Origin: Chloroflexota bacterium
GTDB lineage: Bacteria; Chloroflexota; Anaerolineae; Anaerolineales; Anaerolineaceae
NCBI GenBank assembly: GCA_016887485.1
Contig: CP069394.1
Location: forward strand, 1,798,001-1,862,000
Direction of reading: 5' to 3'
Length of the DNA: 64,000 nt
Shown here: positions 1-7,906 of the stretch, in pieces
Layout: each line of letters starts with the position of its first letter
Position numbering within the stretch: position 1 is the stretch's first letter
Translations under genes and position numbers: made by a program
The notes under the pieces: generated by a model
Seen by the model: the letters and a program-made list of their open reading frames with translations, nothing else
Told to the model about the DNA's origin: nothing
Database searches by the model: none

Positions 1-1506
1 GTAGTGGTCACCGGGTTGATGCTGCTAGCCGCTGATGCCCGCTATCACTGGCAGCATCGCAAAGCCGCGCTCAAGGGGCTGGCTCTGATCATCCTCCTGG
101 CCCTGCCCTACTTGCGGTTCACACTCACCGAGGGCGGCGCACAGTTCCAACACCTGACGCTGTTAAATTCCTACTGGGTCAAGCCATTCTCCTTTTGGGA
201 GAAGATCGGGATGTACTTCGTCCGCTATCTCAAAGGGCTCAACCCCTTCTATTGGTTCTGGCCCAATCCCTCGTTGATTGAAAGAATCTGGCCTGGTGTC
301 ACCCTGCCCACCTGGCTTTTCTCAACCCAGTTCGACCTGGCACGGCACACGATGTTTGGCTACGGGCACATCTTCTGGGCGACCTTCCCCTTCTGGCTGG
401 CAGGGCTGATCCGCTGCATCCGCCGCTTCCGGGACCCTGCCCACCGCACCTTGATCCTTGCCACCCTGGCTGCCCCATCCGGGGCGGCACTTGTCGATTG
501 GGGGATCACCCGCGGGCTGGTCTTCATCATCCCGGCCACGCTGATGATCGCTCTTGGCCTGGAAATGGCCGCGACCTGGCTGCGGTCGAAGTGGCTCCGG
601 CTGAGCCGGACGCTGATCTGGCTGGCTGTGTTCGCGGTTCTCACCGGCTTCAGCTTCTGGATGATGACGGACGCTCTGACCAACGGACCCACCTGGACGG
701 ATAATTACGGCCTGGACGGGATGCAGTACGGCGCGCGGCAGGTCTTCCCTCGGGCGGCTGAGATCGCCAAATCCGAAGCGGATACCACCGTCTATGTCAG
801 CTCCACCTGGGCCAACGGCTCGGATGTGCTCCTGCGCTACTTTGCAGACGGCATCCCCAACCTGCAGATGGGAAATATCAACGCCTGGGCGCTGGATTAC
901 CGCCCTTTGGATGACAGCATACTGTTCGTGATGACCGAAGATGACCTGGACTTCATCTACTCTTGCGGTAAGTTCACGGATATCAACATAGAAGAAACGC
1001 TCGCCTATCCGGATGGCAGCCCAGGATTTTATTTCGTCCGCCTGGCATATGTCCCGGAGATCCTCGATATTCTGGCGCAAGAACGCGAGGCGCGACAGGC
1101 CCTGATCACCACCGAGATGCTGCTGGACGGCCGGCAGGTCACCGTGGCGCATTCCGCACTGGACACCAACGAGATCGCCCACGCCTTCGATGGTGACCCC
1201 ACTACCCTGATCCGCACCCTCGAGGCCAACCCGCTGAAGATCGTCCTGAGTTATCCTGAACCGGTCCAGCTCCAATCCGCCACCCTGCTGATCGGCGGTC
1301 CGCCCACCCGGGTCACTGTGGCAGCCTACCTTGCGGGGGACCAGGTCGCCAGCCAAACCCAGGAAGTCGGGCAATCACCGGTCACCCGGGAGCTCACCCT
1401 GACCTTTGATGAGCAAGTGACCGTGGACGAAATCCAAATCGAGGTGCTCAGCGTTTACGATGGCGAGATTGCCCACGTGCACCTCTGGGAAATCACGCTG
1501 AAATAA
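1..1506 (+). CDS. GT-C-like membrane glycosyltransferase with discoidin-like C-terminal domain (5' partial)
   Basis: The reading frame is open to the left edge, so the N-terminus lies outside the window; 501 residues are visible. The first part has several hydrophobic segments separated by aromatic-rich loops, as in the large ArnT/PMT-like (GT-C) membrane proteins that move sugars from polyprenyl-phosphate donors outside the membrane. The last 130 or so residues are soluble. They contain an AFDGDPTT motif followed by beta-strand-rich sequence ending in HLWEITL, which resembles the F5/8 type C (discoidin, galactose-binding-like) fold. That tail could bind a glycan. Fusion of a GT-C-type membrane region with such a domain is less common than GT-C alone. 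The catalytic first loop is not visible, so the GT-C assignment is by general appearance. It is followed by three hairpins and then kbl. Confidence 0.6.
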   Translation, partial: VVVTGLMLLAADARYHWQHRKAALKGLALIILLALPYLRFTLTEGGAQFQHLTLLNSYWVKPFSFWEKIGMYFVRYLKGLNPFYWFWPNPSLIERIWPGVTLPTWLFSTQFDLARHTMFGYGHIFWATFPFWLAGLIRCIRRFRDPAHRTLILATLAAPSGAALVDWGITRGLVFIIPATLMIALGLEMAATWLRSKWLRLSRTLIWLAVFAVLTGFSFWMMTDALTNGPTWTDNYGLDGMQYGARQVFPRAAEIAKSEADTTVYVSSTWANGSDVLLRYFADGIPNLQMGNINAWALDYRPLDDSILFVMTEDDLDFIYSCGKFTDINIEETLAYPDGSPGFYFVRLAYVPEILDILAQEREARQALITTEMLLDGRQVTVAHSALDTNEIAHAFDGDPTTLIRTLEANPLKIVLSYPEPVQLQSATLLIGGPPTRVTVAAYLAGDQVASQTQEVGQSPVTRELTLTFDEQVTVDEIQIEVLSVYDGEIAHVHLWEITLK

Positions 1507-1567
1507 AATCTCTTCTCCAAAATATGCATCCAGACCTTTTGGTATAGAAAATGGTCATCAACCTGCT

Positions 1568-1644
1568 TTCTCATTTATATGAGAACCCCTTTCTGCCTGC
1601 CACACTCCGTTTGCAGGCATCCTTCCCCTGGGATCAGGGGAAGG
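1568..1644. repeat. three consecutive hairpins in the 308-base gap before kbl
   Basis: The gap at 1507-1814 has no gene. It holds three stem-loops in a row: 1568-1585 (TTCTCAT/ATGAGAA), 1594-1619 (TGCCTGC/GCAGGCA, 12-base loop) and 1621-1644 (CCTTCCCCTG/CAGGGGAAGG, 4-base loop). The last is followed by AATGAGGATAGGGTC. None has a good T-tract, so they may end the upstream transcript only weakly. The third resembles the large arm of the double-hairpin repeats at 52.5 kb and 63.9 kb and may be a degenerate member of that family. Confidence 0.5.
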
Positions 1645-1765
1645 AATGAGGATAGGGTCGTTTATTGGTTTTATAAGATCATTTCAACGTGACCTTTACT
1701 CACGGATTATATTGAATTACATTTTGTTTCACCCTCAAAGCGCCGTTTCACCAGAGAACAAAAGG

Positions 1766-1771
1766 TATAAT
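1766..1771 (+). promoter_or_regulatory. -10 box of kbl
   Basis: A perfect TATAAT lies 43 bases before the kbl start codon. No good -35 is seen at 16-18 bases. The predicted start near 1778 gives a leader of about 37 bases with an AGGGAG ribosome site. Confidence 0.4.
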
Positions 1772-1814
1772 AGTCTCAGAATTTTTTACCCACTCACCAT
1801 AATCAGAGGGAGCC

Positions 1815-2996
1815 ATGTCAACCAAATTAAACTGGATTGATGAGGAACTTGAAAACCTGAAGGATTCAGGCCTGTATAACCGGATTCGCACACTCAGCTC
1901 ACCGCAGGGTGCCTGGTTGGTCGTTGACGGCAAGCGAGTCCTCAATTTCTGCTCGAACAACTACCTGGGGCTGGCCAATCACCCCAAACTGGTCCAGGCT
2001 GCCAAAGACGCCATGGATAAATACGGCGTCGGGCCGGGGGCTGTGCGCACCATCGCCGGCACCATGGATCTGCACCTCGAACTCGAGAAGCGGATTGCCA
2101 AATTTAAGGGTGTGGAGTCGGCAATCACCTTCCAATCGGGCTTCACCGCCAACCTCGGCACCATCCCAGCGTTGGTGGGCAAAGAAGACCGCATCTTTTC
2201 CGATGAGCTGAACCACGCCTCAATCATTGATGGCTGCCGGCTCTCCGGGGCAAAGATCGTCCGCTATAAACATGCTGATCCCGCCTCTTTGGAAGCCGTG
2301 ATCCGGGAAAATGAAGGCCAATATCGGCGCGGCCTGATCGTGACCGACGGCGTCTTCTCCATGGATGGGGACTTCCCACCACTCGATAAAATTGTCGAGA
2401 TCGCCGAAGCCTACGACATGATGCTGATGGTCGATGATGCCCACGGCGAAGGCGTTTTAGGTAAGGGCGGCCGGGGGATCGTGGACCACTTCAACCTGCA
2501 TGGTCGGGTGGATGTCGAGGTCGGCACCTTCTCCAAGGCCTTTGGCGTGATGGGCGGCGTCGTTGCCGGGAACGCCAAGATCATGGAATGGTTGCACCAG
2601 CGCGGTCGGCCCTTCCTGTTCTCCTCTGCAGTCACCATCCCCGATGTCGCTGCGACCATTGCCGCGATTGACCTGCTGGAAGAATCCACCGAACTGGTGG
2701 ATCGGCTTTGGTCCAACGCTGAAATGTTCAAAAACGGCATGAACGAACTAGGCTTCGATACCGGCAAGAGCATGACGCCGATCACCCCCGTTATGCTGGG
2801 TGAGGCCAAACTAGCTCGCGAGTTCAGCCGCCGGCTTTATGAAGAAGGTGTCTTCGCGATGGCACTGGGCTTCCCCACCGTGCCGCGAGGTCTGGCCCGG
2901 ATCCGCGTGATGATCTCAGCAGCCCATACCGATGAGGATCTCAAACAATCTCTGAAAGCCTTTGAGAAAGTTGGAAAAGAACTGGGCGTGATCTAA
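1815..2996 (+). CDS. kbl: glycine C-acetyltransferase (2-amino-3-ketobutyrate CoA ligase)
   Basis: This is a PLP-dependent alpha-oxoamine synthase that cleaves 2-amino-3-oxobutyrate with CoA to glycine and acetyl-CoA, the second step of threonine degradation. It has 393 residues, the usual length. Visible family motifs are the [14 protein letters not shown] substrate region, the GTMDLH segment, the [11 protein letters not shown] cofactor-binding aspartate/histidine, and the PLP lysine in [12 protein letters not shown]. The start is supported by AGGGAG seven bases upstream. Threonine dehydrogenase (tdh), its usual partner, is not in the window, so it could also act in the glycine-consuming direction or on a related amino acid. 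Close relatives (AONS/BioF, serine palmitoyltransferase) share the fold; the overall sequence fits Kbl best. A terminator-like hairpin follows. Confidence 0.9.
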   Translation: MSTKLNWIDEELENLKDSGLYNRIRTLSSPQGAWLVVDGKRVLNFCSNNYLGLANHPKLVQAAKDAMDKYGVGPGAVRTIAGTMDLHLELEKRIAKFKGVESAITFQSGFTANLGTIPALVGKEDRIFSDELNHASIIDGCRLSGAKIVRYKHADPASLEAVIRENEGQYRRGLIVTDGVFSMDGDFPPLDKIVEIAEAYDMMLMVDDAHGEGVLGKGGRGIVDHFNLHGRVDVEVGTFSKAFGVMGGVVAGNAKIMEWLHQRGRPFLFSSAVTIPDVAATIAAIDLLEESTELVDRLWSNAEMFKNGMNELGFDTGKSMTPITPVMLGEAKLAREFSRRLYEEGVFAMALGFPTVPRGLARIRVMISAAHTDEDLKQSLKAFEKVGKELGVI

Positions 2997-3024
2997 ACCT
3001 CAGACTGATTTATTGACAATTAAT

Positions 3025-3068
3025 AGCCCTCAAGAGTAGTCCTTTATAGCTAATTTTGAGGGCTTTAC
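3025..3068 (+). terminator. stem-loop after kbl
   Basis: A nine-base perfect stem (AGCCCTCAA at 3025-3033, TTGAGGGCT at 3056-3064) with a long AT-rich loop is followed by TTACTTTAA. It is probably the kbl terminator, though the loop is large and the T-tract short. Confidence 0.5.
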
Positions 3069-3129
3069 TTTAAGCGATAAAATCCCTTCAAGGGCGCTGC
3101 ACGGATCAATGACATTTTGAAAGGCCGAA

Positions 3130-3792
3130 ATGACCGACAATATCAAAAAAACTAAAGCCTTCCTATTTAAGAAATTTGATGAAAGCGCTTATTACGCTCA
3201 TTATATGGAGCGCAAAGAACAAAAGGATTACCGTTTAGAACACACTATGCGGGTGGCAAATCTCGGTGAACAGATCGCACGAGCCGAAGGCCTGGATGTT
3301 GAAGCTCTAGTCATCGCCTGCCTGCTGCACGATGTGAGCTATTGTGAGGAGTTATCAGGGGAAGAAGATTGGCTCAATCACGGCAGACGAGCAGCAGCCA
3401 TCGCCAGGCCATTTCTTGAATCCCTCGACCTGGAACCGGAGAGAATCCAGGAAATCTGCTATGGGATCGCCATCCACGTGGATGACAAGTCGGATTTTGA
3501 AGGTGAGAGAACGCCGCTTGCCATCTCTGTGGGTGACGCTGATAACCTGGACCGCTTTGACGCCTACCGCATTTATGAAATCCTCCAGATGAAGGCGTTC
3601 AGCAAGATGCCCATTGCAGAGAAAAAGAAAACGGTTACAACCACTCTGGAGAGACTTAATAACTACATCAACATGACACTGGGGACCGATTTTGCGACCA
3701 AATTATGGGTTGAGCGAATAAGCTTCTTCCGAACCTTTTATCTGAAATTGCTTGATCAGCTTAAAAACAGTGAATACCCGGCTCCAAAATAG
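3130..3792 (+). CDS. HD-domain phosphohydrolase
   Basis: This 220-residue soluble protein has a classic HD fold signature: the first histidine in RLEHTMRVA, the paired HD in CLLHDVSYCEE, a histidine in NHGRRAA, and the distal aspartate in GDADNLDRFDAYR. HD proteins of this size hydrolyse phosphate esters or nucleotides using a divalent metal. The substrate cannot be read from sequence. AAAGG lies just upstream of the ATG, and a TAAAAT -10-like hexamer lies at 3078-3083. It is a single-gene unit between a terminator-like hairpin and a strong convergent terminator. Nothing nearby suggests a pathway. Confidence 0.75.
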   Translation: MTDNIKKTKAFLFKKFDESAYYAHYMERKEQKDYRLEHTMRVANLGEQIARAEGLDVEALVIACLLHDVSYCEELSGEEDWLNHGRRAAAIARPFLESLDLEPERIQEICYGIAIHVDDKSDFEGERTPLAISVGDADNLDRFDAYRIYEILQMKAFSKMPIAEKKKTVTTTLERLNNYINMTLGTDFATKLWVERISFFRTFYLKLLDQLKNSEYPAPK

Positions 3793-3815
3793 AAAAAACC
3801 GTCTTTAAATCAGAA

Positions 3816-3851
3816 CACTCGCTGAAAGGATTTTTCAGCGAGTGCTTTTTC
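3816..3851. terminator. bidirectional intrinsic terminator
   Basis: A twelve-base perfect stem (CACTCGCTGAAA at 3816-3827, TTTCAGCGAGTG at 3833-3844) with a five-base loop is followed by CTTTTTCTTT on the plus strand. An A-run at 3792-3797 lies on the other side. It can end both the HD gene and the convergent small gene. Confidence 0.8.
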
Positions 3852-3877
3852 TTTAGTTATTCTGTTCTGAGGATTTT

Positions 3878-4123
3878 TTACACAGGGCTGGCTTCTTTTG
3901 GTGTTTTGAAAGGGTCAAATCCGGGGTTGGTCCCCGCCCAACAGCAGCTGGGGTGACGGAAACTGTTGCAGGCCAGGCCTCGCGAGCAGCGATGAGCGAT
4001 GATCCTGGGGGCTTGCTCCGGCAAGTAACTGGCCGGGTATACGATCTCAGCCTCCAGGGCAACTTCCTCGCCAGCATGTTCGCAGTAGGATACTTTGATC
4101 ACTTCCCAGTTCTTAAAGGTCAT
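3878..4123 (-). CDS. small Cys-rich conserved protein
   Basis: An 81-residue protein with five cysteines and several histidines: CEHAGEEV near residue 14, then HRCSRGLACN and HPSCCWAGTNPGFDPF in the C-terminal half. The spacing suggests a metal (zinc or iron-sulfur) site, but I do not recognise a named family. The gene looks real because it has its own promoter (TTGACT and an extended TGCTATAAT), a GGAGGT ribosome site five bases before the ATG, and a terminator after it. No signal peptide or membrane segment is seen, so it is probably cytoplasmic. Its position at the end of a glycan cluster may be coincidental. Confidence 0.65.
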   Translation of the reverse strand: MTFKNWEVIKVSYCEHAGEEVALEAEIVYPASYLPEQAPRIIAHRCSRGLACNSFRHPSCCWAGTNPGFDPFKTPKEASPV

Positions 4124-4166
4124 CGTCTACCTCCATAATAAGAAAGCTTACCAATATTGTAGTTGG

Positions 4167-4193
4167 ATTATAGCATATACCCCATTCAGTCAA
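4167..4193 (-). promoter_or_regulatory. promoter of the small Cys-rich gene
   Basis: On the minus strand TTGACT (4188-4193) is separated by 15 bases from TATAAT (4167-4172), which is preceded by TGC (an extended -10). The short spacer is offset by the near-perfect boxes. The -35 sits immediately beside the end of the upstream glycosyltransferase gene. Confidence 0.55.
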
Positions 4194-4196
4194 AAC

Positions 4197-5003
4197 CTAT
4201 TCTTCGTCCTTGTGTTCTTCGGCATATTTCTGGAAAGACTGCTTCCGATACCAATTGATGATCGGTGCAGCTAATCTACGAAGATAATACTTGGCCTGAA
4301 TCGCAGAAAGCCAATGCCCCCCGTTGCGATAGTGGACTTTGAGCATCTCCGGCCAGCACTGAGAATCAGCAACGATTGTCTTGGCGTCACCATGCAGCCG
4401 GAAACCGGCCCAGGTGCGGTCGGGCAGGTAAACCAAGGGTGCCAGCCGTGCAATCCGAACCCAAAGATCGTAATCCATTGCGAAATAGAAGGACGGATCC
4501 AAGGGGCCAACCTTCTGCCAGATTTCCCGCGGCAGGAAAGCCGTTGCCTGGGGGATATGGACATATCCTTGCTGCAGCAATTTATGATTTGTCTGCGCAG
4601 AGGGAAACTTACCAATCACATGATCCTCAGCATCGAGGAAGTCACAATCCGCATAAACCAGCCCAACATCCGGGTGCTCTTCCAGATAGGCCACCGCCTC
4701 GCTGATCACACCAGGATAATACACGTCATCCGAATTCAGCCATGCAATGTACTTCCCTGTGGCCCGATTGAACCCCTTATTGATCGCGTCCGTCTGGCCC
4801 TTATCCGGAACCGATTCCCAATACGCCAGCCGGTCAGCATATTCCTGGATGATCTCCAGGCTGCCATCATTCGAACCGCCATCAATCACAATATATTCCA
4901 AATTCGGATAATCCTGATTGAGAACGGATTCAATCGTCCGGCGGAGGAATTTGGCCTGATTATAAGAAGGGGTGATAATTGAAACGAGGGGCGCTTGGTT
5001 CAT
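4197..5003 (-). CDS. family 2 glycosyltransferase (WcaA-like)
   Basis: A 268-residue GT-A fold enzyme. The N-terminus [19 protein letters not shown], the VIDGGSNDGS nucleotide-sugar-binding loop, the DKGQTDAINKGF helix and the LNSDD (DxD-type) metal site are all present in order within the first 100 residues. It should transfer a sugar from an activated nucleotide donor to a growing surface glycan on the cytoplasmic side. It is a clear paralogue of the 6917-7903 gene. It is the last gene of the minus-strand glycan cluster. Donor and acceptor cannot be read from the sequence. Confidence 0.85.
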   Translation of the reverse strand: MNQAPLVSIITPSYNQAKFLRRTIESVLNQDYPNLEYIVIDGGSNDGSLEIIQEYADRLAYWESVPDKGQTDAINKGFNRATGKYIAWLNSDDVYYPGVISEAVAYLEEHPDVGLVYADCDFLDAEDHVIGKFPSAQTNHKLLQQGYVHIPQATAFLPREIWQKVGPLDPSFYFAMDYDLWVRIARLAPLVYLPDRTWAGFRLHGDAKTIVADSQCWPEMLKVHYRNGGHWLSAIQAKYYLRRLAAPIINWYRKQSFQKYAEEHKDEE

Positions 5004-5113
5004 AAGCAGTAATTATAACTTTCATGGACAATTATTGAGAAAACCGAATCAAATAATTATACCGGGATTGCTAACGGTCATCTATTCTACTTTATTCCAA
5101 ATAAAAACTTCGA

Positions 5114-6883
5114 CTAATCGGAATTTAGCAGATATATATGGGCCTCATTTGCGTCATCTGACCAGACCAGAGATAAAGCCTTTCCCTCCTGATCAAGCAC
5201 AAGGTCCCAAAGGATTCTTGGAGCTTCCTCGTCCAGATAGATCGCAGAAAAATCCTGAACCGTCATCCATTCAATGAAATCACCCGAAGATTCGAATTCA
5301 GGAATATCACTCGCACTAAAATTAGCCACCTCGCGGTCGGCCATCAAGACAACTGAGGACGTTCCGGTTAAGACAATGCTATTCGGTTCCGTGACTGCCC
5401 GTAGCTCCAAAGAAGCCCTTTCCCGATAATCCTGTCCTAAAACACGAGGTGAATAGATCCGATAATCCGCTTTCAACATGAACCCGGCTACAAGCAGCAA
5501 CAACATGGCCATGGATTTCCAGTTTGGATATTTCTCTTTCCGCTTCATAAGCAGTAGAGATAAAATAAACCAGAAGAGATAAACCAGCATGGCCAGCATT
5601 ACACCATCTTCACCGCGCAAATAGGCGAAGATCAGGCCTGCGCCAAAAACACCCATCCAGATATATTTTTCCCAGCCCTTTTTCAGGTTCTCCAAGATTC
5701 CCACAAGGCCCTTTGCGGCCAGGGCAAACGTGACAAAAAGGAACATATAGAAATATCCGGGGCGAACCAGCGTTCGAGCAATGACCGCTCCAAACGGTAG
5801 AAACCAGACTAAGTGCAAGAGGGCAAGTTTTATCTTCTTGTTTCGTAAATATTCGACAAGACCTCGAATGGCTAACAGGACAATGAGAGGGGCATAACGA
5901 CGATAGTGGGCAGAGAGGAACACACCGGGGATCCAGGTGACCACTGCTTTCAATCTGCGAATATATGCCTCAGGATTCCGCTTGATCGCATTGAACATTG
6001 AGTAGTCATTTTCTTCCGGTGTACCAAATAGCTGCCTGGCGACATAATAACTTTCTGTCGGACCAGCAAACCGTTGAGTACCGCCTTGGAGGTCCACCTC
6101 TTGTCCCTGTTCAAACACCGTGTATGAATAAGGGCCCATGCCGGTAGCAAAATCTCCGGTGATTGCTCCCCGCAGGAGAATATATCCTCCCGCCAAGGCA
6201 ACGAATGGAATCATCCCAGACAAGACAATTTGCCACCACTTATTCTTTTTTAGCCCTACAATTACCAAAAACCCAACCAACGCAAAAATGAGCACAAGTG
6301 CATCGCCCCGCGTCAGCATCCCAAGCCCAAGCCAGAAAGACGCCCATCGTAAATGTTTCAATTGCCAAGTTTTAATAAATCGGATCGCTTGTGAAAAAGC
6401 AAGGGCAGAGAAAGTTATAAACAAGGGATCCGCAGGATATTCATATATTGTGACCAGGGCTGGAGATAAGAGCAACAATCCCCAAAGGATCATTGGATTG
6501 AAGTGGGATTTCAAGGCCTTCCCAACTTGCCAAAAGCCCAAAAATAAACCAGAGAACAATAAGAATCTGCCCAGCGAATCTGTCTGAACAAGCCAAAATG
6601 GCGATGCTTTGAATGGCAGATAACAAATTGCATAAAAAATTGCTGTCATCGGGCTGCCACTGAAAGAGGGAATCACACCATTAACAAGCTCTTTTCCACT
6701 TAGCAAGTAATAGGTCTCATCCCAAGGTGTAATATCACTTAAATTAGGGAGGAAATGAGGTAGATAGAGCAGGACAGCGAAAAGGTAAATATAAAAAGAA
6801 GGATTGGTCAGTAATGAAAGGAAACCCCGCTTTCCCCTCTCCCAGATTTGGTTCATTGTGTTGGGTTGGTATTCTCGATTCAT
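5114..6883 (-). CDS. large GT-C-like polytopic membrane protein
   Basis: A 589-residue protein with about a dozen hydrophobic segments and a soluble C-terminal region of about 130 residues. After the first membrane segment it has DITPWDETYYL, whose acidic residues match the first-loop catalytic acids of PMT/ArnT (GT39/GT83) enzymes. Such enzymes use polyprenyl-phosphate sugars outside the membrane. The ATG at 6883 is supported by GAGGAG six bases upstream. It lies between two GT2 genes in the same direction. It is visibly more AT-rich than the central cluster genes, like the 7907-9883 gene, which suggests a shared, later-acquired origin. The exact sugar is unknown. Confidence 0.7.
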   Translation of the reverse strand: MNREYQPNTMNQIWERGKRGFLSLLTNPSFYIYLFAVLLYLPHFLPNLSDITPWDETYYLLSGKELVNGVIPSFSGSPMTAIFYAICYLPFKASPFWLVQTDSLGRFLLFSGLFLGFWQVGKALKSHFNPMILWGLLLLSPALVTIYEYPADPLFITFSALAFSQAIRFIKTWQLKHLRWASFWLGLGMLTRGDALVLIFALVGFLVIVGLKKNKWWQIVLSGMIPFVALAGGYILLRGAITGDFATGMGPYSYTVFEQGQEVDLQGGTQRFAGPTESYYVARQLFGTPEENDYSMFNAIKRNPEAYIRRLKAVVTWIPGVFLSAHYRRYAPLIVLLAIRGLVEYLRNKKIKLALLHLVWFLPFGAVIARTLVRPGYFYMFLFVTFALAAKGLVGILENLKKGWEKYIWMGVFGAGLIFAYLRGEDGVMLAMLVYLFWFILSLLLMKRKEKYPNWKSMAMLLLLVAGFMLKADYRIYSPRVLGQDYRERASLELRAVTEPNSIVLTGTSSVVLMADREVANFSASDIPEFESSGDFIEWMTVQDFSAIYLDEEAPRILWDLVLDQEGKALSLVWSDDANEAHIYLLNSD

Positions 6884-6916
6884 TTATCTCCTCAAATTTC
6901 CACCTGTTAAAAATAA

Positions 6917-7903
6917 TTACATCCAATGGATCCCGTCTTGATCCACCACAAGTTTCTGGTCGCGGTGGGTAACCTGCCTTCTGGTCTTGCGATAGGCTAA
7001 AAACAACCCCGAAAGGCCTAAAGCACCGCCCAAAGCCTGAACCCACTTGTACCAGACATGCCAAACTGACTTTCGATCAATCGCCCAGGCTTTTTTGAAA
7101 TGCGAAAGCGCCTGGTTTGGCTCGCCGGAATCGATCAGCCGCCTGGCGGAAAACACATGCAGACCGGCCTGGATCTTTCGATCATATTGCTGCAATACGG
7201 CGTCAAATTGCGGTTCGGCTTTTAGCCCCTCCACGAAATTAAAGGCTTCATCCACAAATTTAGCCGACATGGCAATCGTCTTGGCGTCTTCATGGGTCCG
7301 CTCCACAGCCCAAAACTCATCCACATGCTGGACAGGATGCACTGCAGCAATTCGCACCCAAAGTTCATGATCCAGGATCAGATGACTTTCCTGCCGGAGG
7401 TAACCCGCCTGTTCCAGAGCTTCCCGCCGCATGAATACTGCCGGTTGCAAAAGGACATTGAATGCCAGCAGGTCATCCAGCGAATACTGGCGGTAGGGAT
7501 GCCAATCAAGCAAATATCCTTCGCCATCCACCATCACGCCATTGCCATAAACCATCCCCAGTTCAGGGTTCTCCGTCATCACCCGAACCGCTTGGCTGAC
7601 GACATTACAGGTGTAATAGAGATCATCTGAATTAATCCAGGCCACGACCTCTCCCTTGGCCTGCTTAAAACCCTTGTTGATCGCCTCCGCCTGGCCGTGA
7701 TCCTTTTCGGAGACCCAGAATTCCAGCCGATCCTCATATTTGCGGATAATCTCCTGACTGCCATCGGTAGATGCGCCATCAATCAAAATGTATTCAATGG
7801 GTGCATAATCCTGGCAGAGTACTGAGAGCATGGTCTGCTCCAGATACTGCGCCTGGTTATAGGAGGGTGTGATGATGGAAACAAGCGGTTTTTGATCAGT
7901 CAT
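6917..7903 (-). CDS. family 2 glycosyltransferase with C-terminal helical extension
   Basis: This 328-residue protein begins with a GT2 domain closely resembling that of the 4197-5003 gene: [30 protein letters not shown], the [12 protein letters not shown] helix and WINSDDLYY. After about residue 230 there is an extra 100-residue part with a predicted amphipathic helical segment ([14 protein letters not shown]-like in appearance) and one hydrophobic stretch near [17 protein letters not shown], which could anchor it to the membrane. It probably extends or branches the surface glycan on the cytoplasmic face. It starts three bases after the stop of the upstream membrane protein gene, so the two are probably translated together. 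Confidence 0.82.
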   Translation of the reverse strand: MTDQKPLVSIITPSYNQAQYLEQTMLSVLCQDYAPIEYILIDGASTDGSQEIIRKYEDRLEFWVSEKDHGQAEAINKGFKQAKGEVVAWINSDDLYYTCNVVSQAVRVMTENPELGMVYGNGVMVDGEGYLLDWHPYRQYSLDDLLAFNVLLQPAVFMRREALEQAGYLRQESHLILDHELWVRIAAVHPVQHVDEFWAVERTHEDAKTIAMSAKFVDEAFNFVEGLKAEPQFDAVLQQYDRKIQAGLHVFSARRLIDSGEPNQALSHFKKAWAIDRKSVWHVWYKWVQALGGALGLSGLFLAYRKTRRQVTHRDQKLVVDQDGIHWM

Positions 7904-7906
7904 TTC

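Noticed and set aside
322-1374. 350-codon open frame on the minus strand
   Set aside because: It lies wholly inside the GT-C-like gene, is low in family resemblance, and has the pattern expected of a frame opposite a coding gene in GC-rich third positions.
1568-1644. CRISPR-like array
   Set aside because: The hairpins differ from one another and there are no regularly spaced identical repeats; no cas genes are present.
3853-4077. alternative minus-strand frame overlapping the small Cys-rich gene
   Set aside because: It would run through the bidirectional terminator region, has no ribosome site, and lacks the Cys/His pattern seen in the chosen frame.
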